Of a DNA stretch of 64,000 nucleotides, positions 33,345 through 42,242 are shown one piece after another (the first letter of the stretch is position 1; each line of letters opens with the position of its first letter). The stretch is taken from the NCBI RefSeq assembly GCF_017833295.1, contig NZ_JAFIBW010000001.1, positions 2,742,001 to 2,806,000 on the forward strand, given 5' to 3'. The notes under the pieces are model-generated. The model was not told the DNA's origin, ran no database searches, and was given only the letters and a program-made list of their open reading frames with translations. Made by a program: the position numbers and the translations under genes. This DNA comes from Methylobacterium sp. PvR107 (lineage in GTDB: Bacteria; Pseudomonadota; Alphaproteobacteria; Rhizobiales; Beijerinckiaceae).

Positions 33345-34493
33345 TCAGGCCGTCGGCGCGTAGCTGCGCGCCTCGGCGGCCCGGCGCGGGCGCACGTCCA
33401 TGGCGTTGCCGCGCCACACGATGGCGCTCTGGACCCAGGCGCCGAGCCAGATCGCCGGGATCAGGGCGTCGCGCACGAGGAAGGCCGCCAGCATGCGGGG
33501 CGAACGGTGCCAGCCCGCGCGGAGCGCGAGCCGGTGCTCGGCGCCATAGCACAGGGCGGCGAGGCCGGCAGCGCCGGCGAGGCCCGCGAGGCTGCCGGCC
33601 CCGAGGGCGACGAGGAGCGCCGGCAGCAGGACGCCGCTGCCGATCTCGGGCGCGAAGAACAGCGGGAAGGTCACGCGGCGCAGGCGCGCCCACCGGAGCT
33701 GGCGGGACCAGACCTCCCGGAAGCCGCGCGGGCCCAAGGGCTGCTCGAACGGGCTCGCCACGAGGTGGATGCGCTTGCCGGCGGCGCGCACCAGCTTGGT
33801 GGCGGCCGCGTCCTCGGCGATCTCGGCGGCCAGCGCCTGAAGGCCGCCGCGCTGGTCCAGGAACGGCTTGTGCCAGAGCATGCTCTTGCCCTGCGCGAAG
33901 CCCAGCCCGAAGGCCTCGGCGGCGTATTGCCAGCGTGCCTGCAGGGTGTTGAGGAAGGCGCATTCCACCTCGGCCATGAAGCTGCCCGGCCGGGCTCCGG
34001 CGGGGGTGGAGCAGACCAAGCCGGTCTCGGCCCGCCACGCCGCCTGGAGGCGCTGCAGGTAGTCCGGCGGCATCGCCACGTTGGAATCGGCCAGCACCAC
34101 CCAGTCGTGGGCGGCGGCGCGCCAGCCGCGCAGGCAATTGTTCAGTTTCGGGTTCTCGCTGATCCGCTCGTCGCCGAGGATCAGGCGGGCGGGAACCTGC
34201 GGGTGGGCGGCGATCAGGCGCCTGACGAGCGGGAGGATCGGATCGCCCGGATCGGCGACGCAGAAGATCAGCTCGTAGGCGGGATAATCGAGGCGGAAGC
34301 TCCGCGTCAGCATCTCCTCGCTGTAGGCCTCCAGCCCGTGAAGCGGGCGGATCAGCGAGACGGGCGCGCCCGCCGGAAACCGCGACGGGCCGTGCACCTG
34401 CCCGAGGCGCCGGCCCGCGATGGCGATGCTGCCGATCTGGATGAGGGCCAGGAGCGCGCCGAAGGACAGGGCCGGCACCGTGGCGTCAATCAT
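33345..34493 (-). CDS. GT21-type lipid glycosyltransferase
   Basis: A 382-residue membrane glycosyltransferase related to ceramide glucosyltransferases. An N-terminal membrane helix is followed by the GT-A domain (VSLIRPLHGLEAYSEEMLTR, DWVVLADSNVAMPPDYLQRL with its acidic pair, EIAEDAAATKLVRAAGKRIH) and the RQLRWARLRR motif near the active site. Then come two or three C-terminal helices. In rhizobia and Agrobacterium, GT21 enzymes of this kind make glycosyl-diacylglycerols under phosphate starvation. The position between phn genes and pit, with a Pho box in the shared promoter region, supports that role by inference. Confidence 0.85.
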   Translation of the reverse strand: MIDATVPALSFGALLALIQIGSIAIAGRRLGQVHGPSRFPAGAPVSLIRPLHGLEAYSEEMLTRSFRLDYPAYELIFCVADPGDPILPLVRRLIAAHPQVPARLILGDERISENPKLNNCLRGWRAAAHDWVVLADSNVAMPPDYLQRLQAAWRAETGLVCSTPAGARPGSFMAEVECAFLNTLQARWQYAAEAFGLGFAQGKSMLWHKPFLDQRGGLQALAAEIAEDAAATKLVRAAGKRIHLVASPFEQPLGPRGFREVWSRQLRWARLRRVTFPLFFAPEIGSGVLLPALLVALGAGSLAGLAGAAGLAALCYGAEHRLALRAGWHRSPRMLAAFLVRDALIPAIWLGAWVQSAIVWRGNAMDVRPRRAAEARSYAPTA

Positions 34494-34543
34494 GCGGATC
34501 TCTCGTTCGCTCCTGCGCGGCCCGGTCGCTAGCGGCCGGATCG

Positions 34544-34570
34544 CGTCAGGCGTGTGACAGCCGCCTGACG
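34544..34570. promoter_or_regulatory. Perfect inverted repeat between GT21 and pit genes
   Basis: CGTCAGGCG (34544-34552) and CGCCTGACG (34562-34570) form a 9-base perfect stem with a 9-base loop. It lies 50 bases upstream of the GT21 start, within the divergent promoter gap. It may be a leader hairpin of the GT21 mRNA or a binding site; there is no T-run to make it a terminator. Confidence 0.5.
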
Positions 34571-34732
34571 GCCGGCGCGCTCATCGCGGCGGCCGGCCGA
34601 CGGGCCCGGACGCGTCTTCCATCGGTCGGCGACCGGATTCTCCGAAGCGAAGACAGGCGAGGCGGCGACGCCCGCGCTCGTCGCAAGGTCCCCGCCCATC
34701 GGATGCGGTCTTCACGACCGTCAACGGGCGCC

Positions 34733-34764
34733 CCGTCACCGGACCGTCACGCGCGCAATTTAAT
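34733..34764 (+). promoter_or_regulatory. Pho box and -10 element of the pit promoter
   Basis: CCGTCAC (34733-34739), four bases, CCGTCAC (34744-34750): an exact 7-base direct repeat with 11-base period, the geometry of the PhoB site (CTGTCAT-N4-CTGTCAT). TTTAAT at 34759-34764 follows about eight bases later, as a -10 element does in Pho promoters, where the Pho box replaces the -35. The pit start is 38 bases further on. Whether PhoB activates or represses here cannot be told. Confidence 0.65.
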
Positions 34765-34802
34765 CCCGCCTCACCATCAAAAATGATTCCGCGTGAGGCT
34801 GC

Positions 34803-36431
34803 ATGTCCGATTCCGCCGCGATGCCGTCGGCCGCCGCGCGAGGCAGGCCCGAGGGCGGCCCGCGCCTCGATCACGGGATGCATCTGGGCGGCCTCGTCGC
34901 CTTCCTGCTCGTGCTGGTGGCCGGGCTCGGCTACGCCGTCGTGAGCCTGATCGCCGACATGAACGCGGTCGGCGAGGCACCGCTGGCCTATGGCGCCTTC
35001 GCGCTGCTCGGGCTCGCACTGCTGATCGCGCTGGGCTTCGAATTCGTGAACGGCTTCCACGACACCGCCAACGCGGTCGCCACGGTGATCTACACGCATT
35101 CGCTGCCGCCGCTGGTGGCGGTGATCTGGTCGGGCTTCTTCAACTTCCTCGGCGTGATGCTATCCTCCGGGGCGGTGGCCTATGCCATCGTCACCCTGCT
35201 GCCGGTGGAACTCATCCTGAATGTCGGCTCCCATGCCGGCTACGCGATGATCTTCGCGCTGCTGCTGGCCGCGATCATCTGGAATCTGGGCACCTGGGCC
35301 TTCGGCCTGCCGAACTCCTCGTCTCACGCGCTGATCGGCTCGGTGCTCGGTGTCGGCCTCGCCAACCAGCTGATGAGCGGCGGCGACGGCACCGCGGGCG
35401 TCGACTGGAACCAGGCGCTCAACGTGTTCAAGGCGCTGCTGTTCTCGCCCGTCTGCGGCTTCGTGCTGGCGGCCCTGCTGCTGCTCGCGCTCAAGTTCGC
35501 GGTGCGCCGCAAGGACCTCTACGAGGCGCCCAAGGGCGATGCCCCCCCGCCCCTGTGGATCCGCGGCCTGCTGATCCTCACCTGCACGCTGGTCTCCTTC
35601 TTCCACGGCGGCAATGACGGGCAGAAGGGCATGGGCCTGATCATGCTGATCCTGATCGGCGCTGCCCCCACCGCCTACGCGCTGAACCGCACCATGTCGG
35701 ACGACACGACCCCGGCCTTCGTGCAGAGCTCGACGGCGGCGAGCCGGGTCTTCTCCGCCCGCGCCCCCGGCGCGCCGGTGCCGGACGCCGCCGCGGCGCG
35801 CCGGACGGTGACGGAGGCGTTGAAGACGAAGGCGCTCGACCAGCCGCCGGTCTATGCCGCGCTCGCGGCGCTCGCGACCGACATCGCCGCGAGCGTCAAG
35901 AATTACGGGGCGATCCGCACCGTGCCGGCCGCCCAGACGCAGAACCTGCGCAGCGACATGTACCTCGCCGCCGACGCGGTGCGGCTGCTGCCGGCCACGG
36001 GGGCCAACCTCTCCGAGACCGACACGGCGACGCTGAAAGGCTATTCCGGCCTGCTCAACGACGGCACCCGCTACATCCCGGGCTGGGTGAAGGTCTGCGT
36101 CGCCCTCGCCCTCGGGCTCGGCACCATGGTCGGCTGGAAGCGCATCGTCGTGACGGTGGGCGAGAAGATCGGCAAGACCCACCTCACCTACGCCCAGGGC
36201 GCCTCGGCCGAGATCGTGGCCGCCGGCACGATCGGGCTCGCCGAACTCTACGGCCTGCCGGTCTCGACCACGCATATCCTGTCGTCGGGCGTCGCCGGCA
36301 CGATGGCGGCCAACGGCTCCGGGCTCCAGATGTCCACGGTGCGCAACATGGCGCTGGCCTGGATCCTGACCCTGCCGGCGGCGATCACGCTCGCGGCAAG
36401 CCTGTTCTTCCTGCTGCGCCACCTGTTCTGA
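34803..36431 (+). CDS. pit: Pit-family inorganic phosphate transporter
   Basis: A 542-residue low-affinity phosphate permease using metal-phosphate or proton symport. The duplicated Pit signature is present: GFEFVNGFHDTANAVATVIY in the first half and HGGNDGQKGMGLIMLILIG in the second. GLPNSSSHALIGSVLG and GLPVSTTHILSSGVAGTMAA are the paired helical hairpins. A central hydrophilic domain (about residues 305-420) joins the halves. GAGG precedes the ATG. It diverges from GT21 and has a Pho box in its promoter. Confidence 0.95.
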   Translation: MSDSAAMPSAAARGRPEGGPRLDHGMHLGGLVAFLLVLVAGLGYAVVSLIADMNAVGEAPLAYGAFALLGLALLIALGFEFVNGFHDTANAVATVIYTHSLPPLVAVIWSGFFNFLGVMLSSGAVAYAIVTLLPVELILNVGSHAGYAMIFALLLAAIIWNLGTWAFGLPNSSSHALIGSVLGVGLANQLMSGGDGTAGVDWNQALNVFKALLFSPVCGFVLAALLLLALKFAVRRKDLYEAPKGDAPPPLWIRGLLILTCTLVSFFHGGNDGQKGMGLIMLILIGAAPTAYALNRTMSDDTTPAFVQSSTAASRVFSARAPGAPVPDAAAARRTVTEALKTKALDQPPVYAALAALATDIAASVKNYGAIRTVPAAQTQNLRSDMYLAADAVRLLPATGANLSETDTATLKGYSGLLNDGTRYIPGWVKVCVALALGLGTMVGWKRIVVTVGEKIGKTHLTYAQGASAEIVAAGTIGLAELYGLPVSTTHILSSGVAGTMAANGSGLQMSTVRNMALAWILTLPAAITLAASLFFLLRHLF

Positions 36432-36517
36432 CGCGTAGCCGGGCCGGTGACCGCACCTGCCCCGAACACCGGAACGCGCGGTCTCCGACCCAGCCTCCCG
36501 AGGTGCCCCCCGACCCC

Positions 36518-36769
36518 TCAGGAACTCGACATCGCCCGGACGAAAGCCAGGCAGGTCCGGCGCGCGGCCGGGTTCGCGATCGCCACGAAGGCGGAGACGA
36601 GGTCGGCCGCCTGCGTGATCGCCGCGTCCGGACATTCCTCGTCCGGGAAGAAGTTCGTGACCGGGATGCCGAGCGTCCGGGCGACGCGCTCCAGGGCGTC
36701 CCGGGACCGCGCCGTTTCCGGGCGCGGCTCCGGCGACCTAGCCGGAGGTTGCGAGAGACCGGACGCCAT
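36518..36769 (-). CDS. Small protein resembling the C-terminal part of XRE-type regulators
   Basis: Eighty-three residues. A proline-rich N-terminus is followed by RDALERVARTLGIPVTNFFP, resembling the end of an XRE helix-turn-helix domain, and a helical segment (ADLVSAFVAIANPAARRTCL). No complete DNA-binding domain is seen. It starts three bases after mucR ends and so shares its transcript; it may modulate MucR. It resembles the protein at 909-1139. Confidence 0.7.
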   Translation of the reverse strand: MASGLSQPPARSPEPRPETARSRDALERVARTLGIPVTNFFPDEECPDAAITQAADLVSAFVAIANPAARRTCLAFVRAMSSS

Positions 36770-36772
36770 GGC

Positions 36773-37189
36773 TCAGCCGACCTTCTGTCCGAGCTGGATC
36801 GCGCGGGCGATCTCCGACCGCCGGGCGGCATAGCCCGGGGCGACCATCGGGTAATCGGCCGGCAGGCCGTACTTGGCCCGGTAGCGCTCGGGCGTCAGGC
36901 CGTTCGCCGTCAGGTGGCGCTTCATCGTCTTGTACGAGCGGCCGTCGATGAAGCTGATCAGCCCATCGTGCTGGATCGAGGCCTCGACCTGCGCAGGCGT
37001 CAGCCCGGCCGAGCCAGCACCCGAGCCGCCGCCCCGGAGGACCGAGATCGCCGAGTGGACCTGGTCGATGAGGCCTGGCAGTTCGGCCATTCCGACCGCG
37101 TTGCGGGACACGTAGGCGGCGACGATCGCGCCGACCTTTTCCAGCATGAAGGAGGAGGGCGTTTCGTTCAGGTTGCTCATCTGGGTCAT
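36773..37189 (-). CDS. MucR/Ros-family transcriptional regulator without zinc cysteines
   Basis: A 138-residue global regulator type that binds AT-rich promoters and, in rhizobia, controls surface polysaccharide, motility and cell-cycle genes. The C-terminal region is characteristic: SYKTMKRHLTANGLTPERYR, then AKYGLPADYPMVAPGYAARR. The two zinc-binding cysteines of Ros (C-x2-C) are replaced by Ser and Asp in LISFIDGRSYKTMKRH, so folding must not depend on the usual zinc site, as in some rhizobial homologues. A glycine/serine linker precedes the domain. Start: ATG 37187-37189, with GTG one codon upstream and ATG 37178-37180 as alternatives. The upstream gap (37190-37430) is relatively AT-rich and could be self-regulated. 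Confidence 0.92.
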   Translation of the reverse strand: MTQMSNLNETPSSFMLEKVGAIVAAYVSRNAVGMAELPGLIDQVHSAISVLRGGGSGAGSAGLTPAQVEASIQHDGLISFIDGRSYKTMKRHLTANGLTPERYRAKYGLPADYPMVAPGYAARRSEIARAIQLGQKVG

Positions 37190-37430
37190 CACTGTGGTGG
37201 GATGTGTCGGCTGGTCTCGGAAAGCTCAGATCGTAAGAGCCTGCAAATCATGGATTTTGGCGGATAGGCAGGGCCACGCCAGGTCTGGATCTTGCACTAC
37301 CTCAAGTTTTCCAACCGCCAATTCTTGAGGATGCAGATAATGTACAATATGAAACGCCGGCATCTTGTCCGGGAGCGCGATATCTTATGCCCGATCGCGC
37401 GAACGGGGGCCCAGACAAGGTAAACGATTG

Positions 37431-38367
37431 ATGCAGTCACTGTTTTCGACCGCAGGGCTCCATCCGAGGAACAGTTTTCAGCGGTGGCAGGAGTTCCTGC
37501 TCGAGCAGCCGGTGCCCCTCGAGCAGACGCGGCTCGACCCCGGCTCGTTCGAGGGCAGGCTCGACGCTGCCGAGATCGGCCCGCTGCTGATGACCCGCAT
37601 CTCGCAAGGCTCGAAGCGCAGCGCGGTCACGCCCGCCACGATCCGGCGCTTTGACAAGGGCGACACGCGCGTCGTGATCGTCAAGCTCGCAGGCGTGCTG
37701 GCCACGCAGCCGGACGAGCGGCCCTGCCTGCAACGACAGGGCGATCTGCTCGTGCTCGATCACCGCCCGGTCGTGCTGACATCGGGGGCGGCCAGCCAGT
37801 CCAAGTTTCTGGAGCCTTTGCGCGCGCCTGGACAGGGTGCTGGGCCCGTCTCGGCTCTTTACGGCCCTGACGGTCGGCCCGAGCCGCGCCGCCGCGGCGC
37901 TCACCACGAGCTGAGGCGCATCCGCCGCCACCGCGCGCCATCGCGCGCATGGCCGGGATCGGCATGGAGCTGATCGTGGCCAGCATCGCCGAGCGGATGA
38001 GAATGGAGGTGCGCCGGCCCGTCCACGGCTCGGTCGTGGTCCCCGCGCCGAGGCCCATGTCGAGGCCCATCTCGGCGACCTGTCCCTTGACCCGCCGCAG
38101 CTCGCGGCCGCGGCCGGCGTCTCGCTGCGCCGGCAGCAGGAGCTGTTCCACCAACGCGGCGAGCACATCTCGGACGACATCCGAGACTGTCGGATCGGGA
38201 CGGCGGCTCAGCGCTTGGCCGATCCGGCCCGTGCGGATCTGCCGATCGGCCTGCTGGCCTACGGGTGCGGCTTCGCCAGCCAGGCCCACTTCGCACGCCG
38301 CTTCAAGGCGCGTCCCGGGATGACGCCGCGCGCCTACCGGCACGCGGCTCTCTTGGGCGCCCCGTGA
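37431..38367 (+). pseudogene. Frameshifted AraC-family regulator
   Basis: An AraC-type gene broken into at least four reading frames. The N-terminal part (MQSLFSTAGLHPRNSFQRWQ, about 37431-37820) resembles AraC_binding_2 regulators. A second frame gives LDRVLGPSRLFTALTVGPSR and ends at a TGA near 37912. A third gives MELIVASIAERMRMEVRRPV. A fourth, ending at TGA 38365-38367, gives the helix-turn-helix end (LAAAAGVSLRRQQELFHQRG and GCGFASQAHFARRFKARPGM). Read together these make a full-length protein, so the gene decayed by small insertions or deletions recently. Confidence 0.85.
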
Positions 38368-38399
38368 TCCGCTGATCCGGGACGTCCGCGGGGCTGGGC

Positions 38400-39725
38400 T
38401 CAGGCCGAGCGGTCGCTGCGCCGCAGGCTCGCCGGCAGGGCGAAGAGGGCGAGCACCGCCGCGACGAGGCAGAGGACGCCGATGCCGTAGAGGGCGGGCG
38501 TCGTCGAGCCGGTGAGGTCCTTGACCCACCCGACCATCACCGGGCTGACGATGCCGCCGAACTGGCCGAGGGTGTTGATCAGCGCGATGCCACCCGCCGC
38601 GCCGACGCCGGTGACGAGCTTGGCCGGCAGCGTCCAGAACGTCGGGATCGAGGCCACGATGCCGGCCCCCAGCAGCGCCAGCGCGAACATCAGCGGCACG
38701 ATGTGCTTGTCGAACAGGCCGGCGCCGAAGAAGCCGAGCGCCGCCGCGACGGCGAGGCCGGCGACGAATTTCGGCCGCTCGCCCGAGGCATCGGACAGGC
38801 GCCCGATCACCACCATGCTGATTGCGCCGCAGATGTAGGGGATCGCCGTGAGGAAGCCCACCGAGGCCGCCTGCCCGCCGCTCGCGGTCTTGATCAGGTC
38901 CGGCCCCCAGAAGTTGAGGCCATAGGAGCCGATCTGCAGCAGGAAATAGATCAGCCCGATCATCAGGAAGCCGGGCTGCCGGATCGCCCCGAGCAGGGAG
39001 TGGTCGCCGATCTCGCGGTTGTGGTGGGCGATGCGGCCGGACAGGAGCGCCTTCTCGGTCTCGGAGAGCCACTTCGCGTCGGCGATCCGGTCGTCGAGGC
39101 GCGTCAGCACGAGCAGGCCGAGCACGAGGCAGGGCAGGCCGCCGGCCAGGAACAGCCATTGCCAGCCGGCGAGGCCGCCGACGCCGTTGAGGCCGCCGAG
39201 GATCAGGCCCGCCACCGGCGCGCCGAAGATGCCCGAGAAGGCCGAGGCGACGAACATGAACGAGGTGATCCGCCCGCGATGCGAGGCCGGGAACCAGAGG
39301 GTCAGGTAATAGAGGATGCCCGGCGCGAAGCCCGCCTCCATGGCGCCGATCAGGAAGCGCAGGGCGTAGAAGTGCCACTCGCTGCGGATGAAGATCATCA
39401 GCGCGGTGGCGATGCCCCAGGAGATCATGATCCGGGCGATCCAGCGCCGCGCCCCGACCCGGTAGAGGAACAGGTTCGAGGGCACCTCGAAGATCACGTA
39501 GCCGACGACGAACATGCTGGCGCCGAGCCCGTAGGCGACGTTGCTGAAGCCGAGGTCGCTCTGGAGCTGGAACTTGGCGAAGCTGATGTTGATGCGGTCG
39601 AAGAACGCGAACATGTAGCAGATCATGATCAGCGGCATGAGCCGCCACGCGACCTTGCGGACGACGCTGGTCTCCGTCACCGCGCCGGCCTCGGCGGCCG
39701 ACGACCCGGACAGGGCTGCGGTCAT
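38400..39725 (-). CDS. MFS transporter of the anion:cation symporter type
   Basis: A 441-residue, 12-helix major facilitator. Family marks: ICYMFAFFDRINISFAKFQL in helix 1, GYVIFEVPSNLFLYRVGARR at the helix 2-3 loop, and GAMEAGFAPGILYYLTLWFP. These fit the anion:cation symporter family, which carries organic acids such as tartrate, glucarate or phthalate. GGAGGAAACC directly precedes the ATG, fixing the start. It lies downstream of the CoA-transferase and lyase genes and probably imports their substrate. Confidence 0.92.
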   Translation of the reverse strand: MTAALSGSSAAEAGAVTETSVVRKVAWRLMPLIMICYMFAFFDRINISFAKFQLQSDLGFSNVAYGLGASMFVVGYVIFEVPSNLFLYRVGARRWIARIMISWGIATALMIFIRSEWHFYALRFLIGAMEAGFAPGILYYLTLWFPASHRGRITSFMFVASAFSGIFGAPVAGLILGGLNGVGGLAGWQWLFLAGGLPCLVLGLLVLTRLDDRIADAKWLSETEKALLSGRIAHHNREIGDHSLLGAIRQPGFLMIGLIYFLLQIGSYGLNFWGPDLIKTASGGQAASVGFLTAIPYICGAISMVVIGRLSDASGERPKFVAGLAVAAALGFFGAGLFDKHIVPLMFALALLGAGIVASIPTFWTLPAKLVTGVGAAGGIALINTLGQFGGIVSPVMVGWVKDLTGSTTPALYGIGVLCLVAAVLALFALPASLRRSDRSA

Positions 39726-39865
39726 GGTTTCCTCCGTGGTGTTTCTTGGGATGCGTCGTGGGCGATGCCGCCTTCGGGCGGGTGGCTTTTCCGCGCGATA
39801 CGGTTCGGGTGCGTGGGCCGACAGCAACCGGTGCGATGAGCCCTGCGCCGAACGCGGTGCGGATC

Positions 39866-39889
39866 CCCTCCCCCCCAGAGGGGGGAGGG
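39866..39889. terminator. GC-rich hairpin between lyase and MFS genes
   Basis: CCCTCCCCCC and GGGGGGAGGG form a perfect 10-base stem with a 4-base loop, 70 bases past the lyase stop. It lacks a T-run, so it may pause or partly end transcription, or stabilise the upstream mRNA. Its core resembles the repeat inside phnJ. Confidence 0.5.
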
Positions 39890-39960
39890 AGACCGTCGCG
39901 TCCGTCAGAGACGTCGGGGCTTCACGGTGGCGTGCCGTGGGGCGGTCACCGTCAGCAGGT

Positions 39961-40884
39961 TCAAGCCGCCCTGGCGGGCGCCGGATGCAAGTCGCAGGGG
40001 CGTCCGGCCTTGGCGACCTGGCCGGGCACGTCGTGGCCGACGAGACGGGGCAGGTCCCGCGACAGGCCGATCAGCGCCGTGAGGTCGAGGCCCGTGGGCA
40101 CGCCCATCTCATGGGCCATGCTGACGAGGTCCTCGGTGCAGATGTTGCCGGTGGCGCCGGGTGCGAACGGGCAGCCGCCGAGCCCGCCGAGCGCCGCGTC
40201 GAACCGCCTTGCGCCCGCATCGTAGGCCGCCAGCACGTTGGCGAGGCCAAGCCCGCGGGTGTTGTGGAAGTGGAGCGTCAGGCGCTCGGCGCCGACCAGC
40301 GGCAGGACGCGCGCGACGAGGCGCGCCACCTGCCGGGGATTGGCCATGCCGGTCGTGTCGGCGAGCGTCACGCCGTCGACCCCGAGCGACAGGTAGCGCT
40401 CCACCTGGGCCACCACCGTGTCGGCCGGCTGGTCGCCCTCGAACGGGCAGCCGAAGGCGGTGGCCACCGTGGCGTTGGTGCTTACAGGCGCGCCGCGCAC
40501 CGAATCCATGATCCGGGCGAAGCCGGCGATCGAGTCGGCCGGGCTCATGCCCATGTTGGCGCGGTTGTGGGTCTCGCTCACCGAGGCGACGAGGTTGATC
40601 TCGTCGACCTTGGCGGCCAGTGCCCGCTCGGCGCCCTTCGGGTTCGGCACCAGGGCGACGTAGACCGTCCCGGGCCGGCGCTGGATCCCGGCGAAGACCG
40701 CGGCCGCGTCGGCGAGCGCGGGCACCGCCTTCGGCGACACGAAGGACGAGACCTCGATCCGGCTGAACCCGGCCTCCGCGAGGGCATCGATCAGCCGGAT
40801 CTTTTCCGCGGTCTCGACGAAGACGGGCTCGATCTGGAAGCCGTCGCGGGTGGCGACCTCCTGGACGAGGATCTGCTCGCTCAT
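39961..40884 (-). CDS. HMG-CoA lyase-like enzyme
   Basis: A 307-residue TIM-barrel lyase of the DRE-TIM class that cleaves a 3-hydroxy-3-methyl-acyl-CoA such as HMG-CoA or citramalyl-CoA. Catalytic Arg13-Asp14 lie in VATRDGFQIEP, metal-binding histidines in LTLHFHNTRGLGLANV, and the active-site cysteine loop reads ALGGLGGCPFAPGATGN. Its ATG overlaps the CoA-transferase TGA (ATGA), so both act in one pathway. The exact acyl-CoA is not determined by sequence. Confidence 0.9.
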   Translation of the reverse strand: MSEQILVQEVATRDGFQIEPVFVETAEKIRLIDALAEAGFSRIEVSSFVSPKAVPALADAAAVFAGIQRRPGTVYVALVPNPKGAERALAAKVDEINLVASVSETHNRANMGMSPADSIAGFARIMDSVRGAPVSTNATVATAFGCPFEGDQPADTVVAQVERYLSLGVDGVTLADTTGMANPRQVARLVARVLPLVGAERLTLHFHNTRGLGLANVLAAYDAGARRFDAALGGLGGCPFAPGATGNICTEDLVSMAHEMGVPTGLDLTALIGLSRDLPRLVGHDVPGQVAKAGRPCDLHPAPARAA

Positions 40885-42074
40885 GCCACCGCTCCCTTCG
40901 CCCGCAGCGCGGCGATGCGCTCGGGATCGAGGCCGAGTTCGCCGAGCACCGCATCCGTGTGAGCGCCGAGCGCCGGCCCCTGCCAGCGGACTTCGCCGGG
41001 TGTGTCGGACAGCTTCGGCACGATGCCGGGCATCTTGACCGCTCTCCCGCCGGGGAGCTCCGCCTGGAGGATCATGTCGCGGGCCTGGTAGTGCGGATCG
41101 GCCACGATGTCGGCCACCGAGTAGATCCGGCCGGCCGGCACGTCCGCCGCGTCGAGGACCGCGAGCGCCTCCTCGACGGTCTTGGTCTTCGACCAATCGG
41201 CGATCAATCCGTCCAGCAGGCCGGATTGCTTCGACCGGCCCTCGTTGTTGCGCAGCGCCGGATCCTCGGCGAGGTCGGCCCGGCCGATCGCCGTCATGAG
41301 CCGGCGGAAGATCGGGTCGCTGTTGCCGGCGATGACCACGTAGCCCCCGTCCCGCGTCGGATAGGTGTTCGACGGGGTGATGCCCGGCAGCGCGCCGCCG
41401 GTGCGGGTGCGGACCTCGCCCAGCAGGTCGTATTCGGGAACAAGGCTCTCCATGACGTTGAACACGCTCTCGACCAGCGAGACGTCGATGACCTGTCCGG
41501 CGCCCTGCCCGGTCTTCACCCGCAGCAGCGCCATCAGCGCACCGATGACGCCGTGGAGCGAGGCCAGGGTGTCGCCGATGCTGACGCCGACGCGGGCGGG
41601 CGGGGAATCCGGGCTGCCGGTGGTGAAGCGGATGCCGCCCATCGATTCGCCGATGGCGCCGAAGCCCGGGCGGTCGCGATAGGGGCCGGTCTGGCCGTAG
41701 CCCGAGATCCGGACCATCACGAGGTTGGGGTTGAGCGCCGAGAGCACGTCCCAGCCGAGCCCCAGCTTCTCGAGGCCGCCGGGGCGGAAGTTCTCGACCA
41801 CCACGTCGGCGCTCGCGGCGAGCTGCTTGACGATGTCGAGGCCTTCCGGCGTCTTCAGATTGACGGCGATCGACTTCTTGTTGCGCGACTGCAGGTACCA
41901 CCAGAGCGAGGTGCCCTCGTGCATCTTGCGCCACTTCCGGAGCGGGTCACCCTCGCCCGGGGGCTCGACCTTGATGACCTCGGCGCCGAACTCGGCCATC
42001 AGCCGCGTCGCGAACGGCGCGGCGATCAGCTGACCAAGCTCGAGAACGCGGATACCGCTGAGCGGACCGGACAC
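40881..42074 (-). CDS. Family III CoA-transferase (CaiB/BaiF)
   Basis: A 397-residue enzyme that moves CoA from a donor, often succinyl-CoA, to a carboxylic acid. Marks: VLELGQLIAAPFATRLMAEF, GAEVIKVEPPGEGDPLR, and the catalytic aspartate region ADVVVENFRPGGLEKLGLGW, then FGAIGESMGGIRFTTGSPDS. The start is GTG 42072-42074 because GGAGGAAAGCC lies directly upstream. It is the first gene of the operon with the HMG-CoA lyase-like enzyme and, after a gap, the MFS transporter. Confidence 0.93.
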   Translation of the reverse strand: MSGPLSGIRVLELGQLIAAPFATRLMAEFGAEVIKVEPPGEGDPLRKWRKMHEGTSLWWYLQSRNKKSIAVNLKTPEGLDIVKQLAASADVVVENFRPGGLEKLGLGWDVLSALNPNLVMVRISGYGQTGPYRDRPGFGAIGESMGGIRFTTGSPDSPPARVGVSIGDTLASLHGVIGALMALLRVKTGQGAGQVIDVSLVESVFNVMESLVPEYDLLGEVRTRTGGALPGITPSNTYPTRDGGYVVIAGNSDPIFRRLMTAIGRADLAEDPALRNNEGRSKQSGLLDGLIADWSKTKTVEEALAVLDAADVPAGRIYSVADIVADPHYQARDMILQAELPGGRAVKMPGIVPKLSDTPGEVRWQGPALGAHTDAVLGELGLDPERIAALRAKGAVA

Positions 42075-42242
42075 GGCTTTCCTCCATGTTTTGTTGCCCT
42101 GGCCATACTGCCGTTGCCGCCGTGAAGTCCAAACGTCATGCGCCATCCTGCGTTCGCCGGTGGAGAACGCACCGTCTCGGGACGAAGGGGTGGCACAGCG
42201 TCGGATTTCCGGAAGCGGGCCGCGTCCCGGATGACCGACCCG

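Noticed and set aside
33345-34493. Annotation of this gene as a ceramide glucosyltransferase
   Set aside because: No other sphingolipid gene is in the window; the phosphate-related context favours a diacylglycerol glycosyltransferase, though the sequence alone does not decide.
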